A stretch of 64,000 bases of DNA from Selenomonadaceae bacterium. Lineage in GTDB: Bacteria > Bacillota > Negativicutes > Selenomonadales > Selenomonadaceae. How positions within the stretch are numbered: position 1 is the stretch's first letter; each line of letters starts with the position of its first letter. The stretch covers positions 310,001 through 374,000 of the forward strand of contig JAUNIB010000001.1 of NCBI GenBank assembly GCA_030523645.1, written 5' to 3'. The notes below the pieces were generated by a model. That model saw only the letters and a list, made by a program, of their open reading frames with translations, was not told the origin of the DNA and ran no database searches. The position numbers and the translations under genes are program-made. This document shows positions 7,487 to 16,200 of the stretch, one piece after another.

Positions 7487-8707
7487 ATGCGCTTGAAAAG
7501 AGAAAGCTATTTGGCTAAAATACGACCCTATTATGATATAGATTTGATAAAGGTGATTACCGGAATACGGAGAGCAGGGAAATCCATCCTGATGGAAACG
7601 ATTAGAGATGAATTGACTGAGAGGGGCGTGAAAGGCGATCACATAATTTACATGAATTTAGAAGAGATGGACTACGATTATATAAGCAACGCTCGTGATT
7701 TACATGAGGATGTAAAGACCAGGGTGAGAGATGGAGAGAGATATTATGTTTTCCTTGATGAGGTTCAGCATGTAAAAGATTTTGAAAAGGCTTTGGCCTC
7801 ATTTCGTGCCAGTATGAATGTTTCGCTTTTTGTTACCGGGAGCAATTCGACTTTGCTTTCCGGAGAGCTGGCAAGCCTGCTGACGGGAAGAACGGTGGAA
7901 TTTGAGGTGCTGCCCTTTTCCTTTTCGGAGATGAAGGAATACTATGAGTTGAATAACAGACCCTTTGAAGATGATATGATTTATGATTATCTAAAATGGG
8001 GCGGCTTTCCTTTGCGCTTTGAATTTGGCGACGAAGCAAATACTATGAGGTATATAAAAGGGTTGTATGATAGTATCGTCACAAGGGATATAGTGCCGAA
8101 AAATTCGCGAATAGATAGAGCGGTATTTAAGGCCATATCGCTTTATATTCTGGCAAATGCAGGAAAAGAATTTTCCGGAGAAAATATTGCGGCGTACTAT
8201 AACAAGAACTCGGAAAAGAGTGTGTCAGCCAGAACGATATATAATTATTTGGATAAGATGAAAAAAGCATTTCTTTTGCATAGTGTTGGGCAATATCATC
8301 TTTCAGGAAAGGCTTCGCTGAAGGGCAGAGAAAAATACTATGCTACGGACATGGGATTGAGAACTATAAATACCAATACTATGAGCTATGAGGATACCTT
8401 CTTTTTGGAGAATGTTGTCTATAATGAATTGCTTTGTCAAGGGTTTACGGTTTTTACCGGAAAGACTTATAAATCCGAGGTCGATTTTGTTGCTGTGAAG
8501 GATGGAAAAAAATGCTTTATACAGGTGTCATATCTGTTGGCATCAGAGGATACTATTCGCCGGGAGTTTGAGGCTTTTTCACCGATAACGGACGCATCGC
8601 CAAAATATGTGATTTCTTTAGATAAGGTGGATATGAGCCGTCAGGGAATAACACATCTGAATGTTACGGATTTTTTGCTGCATAGGAAGGAACTTATGCT
8701 TAGCTGA
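7487..8707 (+). CDS. AAA_14/DUF4143 ATPase
   Basis: A 406-aa member of the widespread 'ATP-binding protein' family: an N-terminal AAA_14 P-loop domain, with Walker A TGIRRAGKSIL and Walker B YYVFLDEVQHV, and sensor-like VTGSNS. A DUF4143 domain with the nuclease-like C-terminal motif KSEVDFVAVKDGKKCFIQV follows. The biological role of the family is not settled. Start ATG 7487 is chosen over GTG 7466 because GGAGGT (7472-7477) is 9 nt upstream. The gene is clearly richer in A+T than its neighbours and sits between repeat clusters, which suggests horizontal acquisition. It separates tpsB from the adhesin and is probably unrelated to secretion. Confidence 0.9.
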   Translation: MRLKRESYLAKIRPYYDIDLIKVITGIRRAGKSILMETIRDELTERGVKGDHIIYMNLEEMDYDYISNARDLHEDVKTRVRDGERYYVFLDEVQHVKDFEKALASFRASMNVSLFVTGSNSTLLSGELASLLTGRTVEFEVLPFSFSEMKEYYELNNRPFEDDMIYDYLKWGGFPLRFEFGDEANTMRYIKGLYDSIVTRDIVPKNSRIDRAVFKAISLYILANAGKEFSGENIAAYYNKNSEKSVSARTIYNYLDKMKKAFLLHSVGQYHLSGKASLKGREKYYATDMGLRTINTNTMSYEDTFFLENVVYNELLCQGFTVFTGKTYKSEVDFVAVKDGKKCFIQVSYLLASEDTIRREFEAFSPITDASPKYVISLDKVDMSRQGITHLNVTDFLLHRKELMLS

Positions 8708-8778
8708 GTCGGAGAAACGACACCTTTATTTCGGGTCGCCTGCGGGCGACCCCTACCATTACCCCTCCGACCTCGCTC

Positions 8779-8851
8779 CGCTCGGATATTACTAAGCAGT
8801 TTGCATGGCTCGCACTAAATTCGCAAGCTCATTAAGTGCTCATGCGCACCT
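8779..8851. repeat. 73-bp exact direct repeat, copy 1
   Basis: Identical over 73 bp to 9306-9378. It begins CGCTCGGATATT and ends ATGCGCACCT, and sits where the loop-side CCACCT of a type B unit would be, so it appears to interrupt or extend that repeat. Part of it recurs inverted near 37713. Confidence 0.85.
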
Positions 8852-9305
8852 GAATGGGAGGCTTTAGGGCGTTGGCGAAGCCAAAAGGCTCCCATTGAGG
8901 GGAGCTGTCAGCGAAGCTGACTGAGGGGTGAGTGTCCTCCCTGATTGCAGGGACGCGGCCGCCGTTGGTGACCTCTACGCCGTCCTGTGTCCTCCCTGCT
9001 TGCAGGGAGGGGGACCATGCGAAGCATGGTGGAGGGTACGAGAAAAGGACGAATCCAATTAACCCACCACCGCCTTACGGCGGTCCCCCGCCCTTAAAAA
9101 GGGCGGACAAAACCTCATCCGTCTCGCTTCGCGAGCCACCTTCCCCAGAGGGGAAGGTCTTAGGTGTCGGCGAAGCTATCAAAGCCTCCCCTCTAGGGGA
9201 GGTGCCCGAAGGGCAGAGGGGTAAATAAACAGTTTTGTCTGTCTGTTACCCCTCAGACGGCTGTGCCGCCACCTCCAGCAAACATGCTAAGTTCATCCTT
9301 CGCTA

Positions 9306-9378
9306 CGCTCGGATATTACTAAGCAGTTTGCATGGCTCGCACTAAATTCGCAAGCTCATTAAGTGCTCATGCGCACCT
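9306..9378. repeat. 73-bp exact direct repeat, copy 2
   Basis: Exact copy of 8779-8851, again within a type B context (followed by AAATGGGAG). The two copies lie 527 bp apart in the same orientation. Confidence 0.85.
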
Positions 9379-9411
9379 AAATGGGAGCCTTCTTCGTAGG
9401 ATTTTAGCCCC

Positions 9412-9449
9412 AATACATCTCAACGCCTTTTTCGGCGTTGGGATGTATT
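9412..9449. terminator. Strong intrinsic terminator before the adhesin
   Basis: A 16-nt arm AATACATCTCAACGCC pairs with GGCGTTGGGATGTATT (one G-T pair) around TTTTTC, followed by TTTTTGCTTTT. It insulates the adhesin promoter from upstream transcription. Confidence 0.85.
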
Positions 9450-9480
9450 TTTTGCTTTTCTGTGTGTGATATCAACGGGT

Positions 9481-9498
9481 TTCATTAAAATTTCATTA
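9481..9498 (+). promoter_or_regulatory. Direct repeats with 11-bp period upstream of the adhesin
   Basis: TTCATTA at 9481-9487 and again at 9492-9498, separated by AAAT and followed by AGAT. The 11-bp period with 7-bp half-sites is the layout of PhoB/OmpR-family response-regulator boxes. It lies about 80 bp upstream of the -35 box. Inference only. Confidence 0.35.
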
Positions 9499-9567
9499 AG
9501 ATTTTGAAAATAACCGAAATACTTGCAAATTGACAGAAAAGATAGGAGAAAAGTCGCATTGAATGAC

Positions 9568-9583
9568 TACAATAATTATTGTA
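9568..9583. promoter_or_regulatory. 16-bp perfect palindrome over the adhesin -35 box
   Basis: TACAATAATTATTGTA, perfectly symmetrical and overlapping the -35 hexamer at 9579. The AT-rich form resembles Fur/PerR-type boxes only loosely. Its position suits a repressor operator. Confidence 0.5.
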
Positions 9584-9607
9584 AATGAATGAATCCTATA
9601 ATATAAT
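9579..9607 (+). promoter_or_regulatory. Promoter of the giant adhesin
   Basis: TTGTAA, 17 bp, TATAAT, about 60 bp before the start codon at 9669. Confidence 0.55.
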
Positions 9608-9668
9608 AAAGAAGTAAAAGTGCGTTTATCGCTCAAAAATGAGTGTGAAGTTCAAGCGAGGATACCCT

Positions 9669-10268
9669 ATGACTATCATGAAAAGAAGTATGCGGAAGGC
9701 AGCCCAGAAAAAACAATTGAGAACGGAACAGATTAAAAAATCTCTGAAGCTTGTCAGCTCAATGCTGGCGGCTGGCTTCTTTGTGTCCGGATTCGGCTCC
9801 GGCAGCCGGATGATGCGCCGGGCTGAGGCAGAAGAAAGTAATATCGTGCGTATAAACGGCACGAAGATAAACTTTGAAAATAATACTGCCAACATCTACG
9901 CCGAGAAGATTTCCGCAGACGGCAGCGTGGGCTTGAACCGCTTCGAATATTTTGACGTAGCCAGTGGGCAGGTTGCTAACCTGTTCTTCCAGAACAAGCC
10001 CGAAAACCCGGCTGACACGCGGACTGTCAACACACTCGTGAACATGGTTCAGAATCAAATAAATATCGCAGGTACTGTCAACGCTGTGCGCGATAACAAG
10101 ATTGGCGGGCACCTGTTCTTCCTCAGTCCGGGGGGGATGGTAGTCAGTGCGACCGGCGTCATCAACGCCGGTGCTTTGACTGTCATGACGCCGCCGGCTG
10201 ATTTCTTCGAGAATGCCGGCTATGAAAAAGGTGGCCTCTCATCCGACGGCAAAGAGATATTATTTTAG
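9669..10268 (+). CDS. Giant filamentous adhesin, N-terminal TPS secretion domain (ends at in-frame amber)
   Basis: The 199 residues start at ATG 9669, chosen over ATG 9639 because GCGAGGA lies 6-7 nt upstream. A long, basic extended signal peptide runs from MTIMKRSMRK through a hydrophobic SSMLAAGFFVSGFG to a likely cut after RRAEA. The filamentous-haemagglutinin N-terminal fold follows, with RINGTKINFENN, GLNRFEYFDVASG and the LktA-family signature GGHLFFLSPGGMVVSATG. Reading stops at TAG 10266-10268 after KEILF, before the domain is complete: the block that normally follows (INGSGTIAVHGTMNA) appears in the next open segment in the same frame. Alone, this product would be a secretable but non-functional fragment. 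Confidence 0.85.
   Translation: MTIMKRSMRKAAQKKQLRTEQIKKSLKLVSSMLAAGFFVSGFGSGSRMMRRAEAEESNIVRINGTKINFENNTANIYAEKISADGSVGLNRFEYFDVASGQVANLFFQNKPENPADTRTVNTLVNMVQNQINIAGTVNAVRDNKIGGHLFFLSPGGMVVSATGVINAGALTVMTPPADFFENAGYEKGGLSSDGKEILF
10266..10268 (+). other. In-frame amber codon splitting the adhesin
   Basis: TAG between TTT (Phe) and ACC (Thr). The frame is open on both sides, 9639-10265 and 10269-28862. No ribosome binding site precedes the next ATG (10272), so re-initiation is unlikely. Possibilities are a recent nonsense mutation, readthrough, or a sequencing error. Confidence 0.9.
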
Positions 10269-10271
10269 ACC

Positions 10272-13200
10272 ATGAACCTTTGGAACAAAGACGATGCAGC
10301 TGCTCCCGTTAAAGATGCTTCCGGTAACGATACTACCAAGCTGCAAATGTACCTTGACTTGCAGGGGAGATATCTGGACCAGGGTAAAATGGCCGGCATT
10401 ATCAATACCGGAGCTGATATCGGGAAGCTTAAAGCAGTTGATATCCCCATCAACGGCAGCGGTACTATCGCTGTCCACGGCACGATGAATGCGGCAACGG
10501 CGATTACTTTGTCGGCGGCGAATATTGATGTAAGTAAATCTGGTGCAACCAATGCGCCGTTGCTGCAAACCGGCGTTATCTTTAATAATACCGTTAATAC
10601 CGGCGATAACAAATTCATCAGTGCTACGGCGAAAGATTGGGCAACGAATAGGCTGAAGGCAACCGCTGACGCAAAGGGGAATATTATCCTTACAGACCCC
10701 AACAGTTCTTTAACCGGTGATGGCAGCATTAACCTTAGAGCAACAACGGATGAAGTGAACTATAACTCCATGCCTGAAAAAGCCCCCGATTACAATACCA
10801 AGAAGGCGGAGGTCACAGTCGGTGAAGGAGCGGTCATCAATGCAGCAGGCAATGTAGAGATCAGCTCCCAGGCCGTTGCGGAGTACGACCTGAAGGATTT
10901 TCACTTCATGCTGGAAGACAAGGATATTATTGGCTTTAAAAATCAGCTTGCCCAGACGTTGGCTAAGACAACTGTCAATGGCAAGGTGACCGGTGCGGAT
11001 GTGAATATTTCGGCCAAGGCTGAGTCGACTATTACATCGACCGGCTCAGCTGTTGGGGCGAGGTATGTCTCAGAACTCATGGGACAGCTGCCCCAAGAAG
11101 AGAGCGTTAGAGAAGATGTTGAAAAGGCTCGGGCGTTCTTAGACCAGCTAAATGGGTTGAATACATCCATTGGTATTGCCGATAGCGATGCACAGGTAAC
11201 CATCGGGGAAAAGGCAGAGCTAAAGGCAAATTTTGTAAATAACCCGGCGACCGGAAAGCCCTATACCTACGAGAAGCCCAATGAAGAAGATAAAACGAAG
11301 AAAGATACTGTCAATGTCGGCGGCAATGTGAATATCAACGCCATCGGCAAGACTGCCACCGATAATGAGTTCACCGTTGATCCCAACAAGGAAAAAACAA
11401 AAAAGGAAAAACAGGGTGAAAGCAACCCAATCACTGTTCTTATCAATGGCGGTTTTGTCTGGGAGAAGACCGGAGCCAATGCAGTCACAACTGTAGACGG
11501 AAAGGCAAATATCACATCTAAGGGTAATATTGTCATTGGCGCAAACTCAACTAACTCAGTTACTGCCGAAGTGGGAATTGAGGAGGCCGATGATGAGAAG
11601 ACGCATGTTCCGGCTTATTTAGTTGCGACGGTAGGTCTTGTTAATCAGAACAATAATGCCAAGGTTGTTCTCAGCGGAAGTAATGATACTGCTTCTATCA
11701 ATGCAGGAGGCGGCCTGATTGTCTCCGCTGTCACCGACACATCTACCTCCAGTACCATTGGGTCACATACCAATGACGTTTCTTTTGTCGGCACGGCGGT
11801 AAATATCGTCAAAGTTGACAGTAAGGCAACAGTTGAGAATAATGCAAAGCTCTCCGGCGGCTTTGTTTCTGTATCGGCAAATGATGTAATCAATAAATTC
11901 AAGGTCGCTACCTCCAATTTTTACGGACCTGAATATAACCTCGTTGACGATGCCATGGGGGCAATGGCTACGGCAGCAAAAAAACTTGTCGGCGGTGCGG
12001 CGGCAGCGCAGCGGGGTGACGATGTTGTGCCTACGGCTGGCAGCTGGAATGAGTACATCAATGTAGGCTCGGCTGTTGCTGTAGTGAACGCCAATAACCA
12101 GGCAAAGGTTGACTTGCAGGCCGGCTCTGTTCTTAATGCCCTTGGCGGTGTGAATGTAAACTCCGGTGTTACGCTGGTTGATTCCTCGGTAAATACCTCC
12201 AGCATTCTCGCCACCGAAATGCAGGGGGTGAAGGCGGGAGTCAGTGCGGCTGTAGCGGTAGAGAACATGACCAATACAGCTGAGACCGTAGTGGCTGATG
12301 GCGTACAGCTCACTACTGCCACCGGTGATGTAAGCGTGACTGCCGGAGTTGAGGCCGGCTATAATCGCCCCACCATCAAGGCAGAAACCTTGAAGGCCTG
12401 CGTGGAATTGGCAAGGAAAGATTGGGAAAAATTACCGGCGGATACTAAAAAGATTTTTCAAACCCAATGGGAGTCGCTGGTAACAGCCTTGGATGCCTTG
12501 GCGACTGGCAAGATTCCTGCTGACTCACCTGATTTTGCTCAGAAGGTTTTTGAGGCTCAGGACGCCATTGAAAAAATGGAGGGGCGAATAGAAGACAAGC
12601 TTAAAGGTATATTTGGCGTCATCGATACCCTGAAATCCTATGTTGATGCTTCCGGCTGGGCAAATATGTACACGGCTGCGGTCACCAGCTCTAAGGTTAA
12701 AGAAAATACTCCTAAAGCTATGGTTACCGGTACTGTGGGCATCCAGAATGTCACCAACAAGGCCAATGTCACCATCGGCAGCAATGCAAAGCTGTCATCA
12801 GGAACGACAGACGCACCCGGCAATACTCCTAAGGGAAAAATAAAGACTGCCGCCAATACCAATACCGCTGATGTACAGGTTTCCGGTAAATGGTTCGTCT
12901 TTAAGCCCATTGGCGTTACCGCAGGCGGTGAAGCCAGTATCGGCGCTACTGTCGGAATCCAGAAGGTCAACAGCGAGAGCGAAGTCATCGTCAAGAACGG
13001 TGCTGTCCTTAGCGGCGGCGAGGTAGATGTCACTGCCGACAACAAGGTGATGAATGTAGGGGGGGCTGTTGGCGGCGCTAAGGCCGGTACCCTCGGAGTC
13101 ACCGGTATGACCACTTACCTGAGCGGAAACTCAAAGAGTATCGTTAATGTAGATGACGATGCGGTACTCTCGGCGTCGCGTGCCTATGGCATGGTGGACA

Positions 13201-16200
13201 AGACTGACGGGACGACAGGCAAGGAACCCGGCGACCAGGCAACGGGCAAAATCAATATTACCGCCGACAACAATACCATTCTGAGCAGTTTGGTCGGCGA
13301 GACCACCGCCGCCGAGGCCGCAGCTATCGGAGCCAGCGTCGGTGTCATCAACTATGACATCTACAGCAAGGCGCTGGTGGCCAATATCGAAGAAGTCGAT
13401 ACCGCCGGTGCGGCTGCGTGGTCTGCCAACGGTGTAGACACCACCGCGAAGAACAACGGTGTCATCAATACCCTCACGGTGGCAGGTGTATCTGCAGCGG
13501 GTCAAAAGAGTGCAGCCGGAGCAGAACGCGGCGGCGTAAATGTGAATGTTCCAAACGACCCGGCCAATCAAGTAAATCTTAATAATGCTGGCGTTAATGC
13601 CGGGGGTATCGACCCTAATGGGGCAGGAAATCCCCAAGCAGATCCCCCAGTCCCGGCAAATCCTCCCCAAGCAGTTCCGGATCCTGACCCGGCTCCCGAC
13701 CCTGACAATGGCAATGGTGCTGCCGGTAACGAGGCTGACAACAATGCGCATGAGGCCTCAAAGGTCAATATCGCCGTAGCCGGCTCTGTCTCCTGGAACA
13801 GCATTGATGAGCGCACCGAGGCGAAGCTGTCTCAGGTCACGGTCAATATGACTCCGACTGTCAAGGCGGCAGACTATAAAGGTGCCAATCCTGCGGAGAA
13901 CAAGAAAATTAATGTAGCCGCAACGGACAGCACCTTCATTGGTGCCTACAGCGGCGCATCGGCTCTCACCAAGGCCGGAAACACAGCCGGAAACGCAGCA
14001 GCAGGCAATGAAGGCAGCGGCGGTGGATTCGCTGGCTCTCTTTCCGGTGCCGTAGCGGTAAACAATATTTACAAAAACACCTCTGCCGTAATCGACAGCG
14101 CCACTATCAACGATGAACTGGAAGTAAACAACAAGGCGGAAAACAGCGGAGCGCAGGTAGCCGCCGGTATTGCTCTGGGCAGAACCCTTGGCGACCGGAC
14201 AAAGGGTGCCGGCTTTAATGTGGATGCCTCCGGCTCCTTCAACTTCATAAAAAGCACTGTAAATTCCCAGGTGAAGGACAGCAGAATCAACTCTGCCGCT
14301 GCTGCAAATCTCAACAATACAGCCTACGACAAGGATGTGCAGGTTGCCGGCGGCCTCAGCTTCAACTACACCAAGACCTCGGCCGGAGTCGGTGCTGCCA
14401 TCGCCGTAAATATGATAACGAACACCATCACCGCCGACCTGACTGGCAACACCCTCGGTGCTACCGGCAGCAGCCTCGGCGCAGTAAACAACCTTGCCGT
14501 CAGTAAGCTGACCCAGGTAGGCGGCGCAACCTCTCTGGGCATCGTTCCCCGCGACGGCTCCAGAACCTATGTCACTGCCAACGCTGCCGTAGCTGTCAAT
14601 ACGCTCACAAACACGCTCAACGCCACCGGCAGCGACAATACCATCTATGCCCAAAAGCTGGATGTCGAGGTGCGGGACGGCAAGCTCAGCACCAGCGAAG
14701 CAGACAATGAATACATCGCCCAGCTGAAGAAGGAAGGCTTCGATGTAGACAACGATGCCGGTAAAATTGAAGCTGTCAGGAATGCTACCGAGGGTAAGGA
14801 TATCGGAGTCGAGACAAATGAAGACGGCAGCCTGAAAACAAATAAAGAAACCGTAGATACCGAAAAGGATAAGGGCGACAAGGAAACTGTCAAATATAGT
14901 CAGACTAATGCATCTGTCTCCAACGGCGGAAATACCATCGTTGGCAGTGCCCTGAATCTGACCTTTAAGAATGACGATACTTCCGGCGCCTCCATTGGTG
15001 CGGCAGTTGCTCACAACAAAATAGACAATGATTTCATGGCGAAGCTCTCCGGCGGCAGTGTAAACATCACCGCTGCTGATACGGAAAAAGCGCCCTCTGT
15101 TAAGGTCGCCGCAAATTCCGACACCTTGCAGGTAGGCGTCAGCGCCGGTGTTGCCGTACAGGCAAGCGGCAAAGGCGTTAAGGGTGCCGCTGCTGCCGGC
15201 TCCGTCACCATCCAGCGGGCAGAGAACGGCACCACGGCTACCCTTGAAAATGTCAACATCACGGCAGACCACACAGAGGTCACCGCTCTGAATAAATCCA
15301 CTCAGACCACCGTGGCCGGTCTTGCCAGTGTCTCCGGAGCAAATGCGGCCCTCGGTATGACTTGGGCACAGAACAATCTTAATAACATTACCGGTGCCTA
15401 TGTCAAAGGCATTACCCTCGACAAATTCAGTGCAGATGCTGCCAAGACTGCCAACCTGAAGGTAGACAGCCAAAACACCTCCAAGACTCTGGCTGTTGGT
15501 GCCAGTGTGGGCACGGCCTTTAACACAACCGGCAGTGGCTTCAGTGCCAATGCAAACGGTGCCTATGCCGCCAACAAGGGCGTCAACAGCACCGAAGCCG
15601 TCATTGATAAGTATGAGAAAGATTCCACAACGAAGCGTAATACCATCACCAACGCCGGAAATGTCAGTGCTACCGCCATCGATACAAGTAACCTGAAGGG
15701 TATTGCCGGCAGCATCAGCGTCACCGCCGGTAAAGCAGAGGTGGGCGTAGCTGTCGGCGGTGCTGTCGTCAACAACGACATCGGCACTGCTGGCGCTAAG
15801 CAGAAAATCCGGGCAGAAATCAACGAAGCGGATATCACTACCGCCGCGGCTGGTACTGTGAAAGCCAATGCCACCAACAATGCCAGCATCCTCGCCGTAG
15901 GAGCCGGCGGTGCAGTAGCGGGAGGAGACGGAGCTATAGAGGTCAGTGCTATGGGCAGCGTGGCCACTTCCGCCATTTATACCGACACCGTTGCCGGTAT
16001 GACGAATACCAGCATCGACAAAGATGACAGCAGCAAGCACAACGCCGCAGTAAATGTGACGGCTACTTCCAATAACAGGATAATCAGCACTGCCGACGGT
16101 CTCTCCGTATCGGTAAATACCGGTTTGGTAAGTGGAGCTACCAGCGTGGCGGTTTCCAAGGTCACCAGCAAGGCTGATACAAAAGCCATAATCAGCGGCG

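Larger units (their letters stand above)
8730..9388. repeat. Dense array of paired-hairpin repeats
   Basis: In order: inverted G 8730-8756; inverted B 8761-8868, interrupted by a 73-bp insert; A 8884-8931; a partial E near 8932-8955; E 8989-9038; inverted F 9062-9107; inverted C 9112-9158; B 9182-9224; and a degenerate B from about 9246 to 9388 carrying the second 73-bp insert. The stretch 8708-9668 contains no coding sequence I can support; ORFs across it follow the repeats. Confidence 0.8.

Noticed and set aside
8932..9228. 98-codon frame in the repeat array
   Set aside because: It consists wholly of type E, F, C and B repeats read through.
6936..9388. CRISPR-like repeat array
   Set aside because: Repeats are of several types, in both orientations, with irregular spacing and no unique spacers or cas genes.
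10251..10275. Independent translation start for the rod at ATG 10272
   Set aside because: The only purine-rich stretch (AAAGAG) is 15 nt away and the product would lack a signal peptide; the frame is also open from 10269, right after the amber codon.
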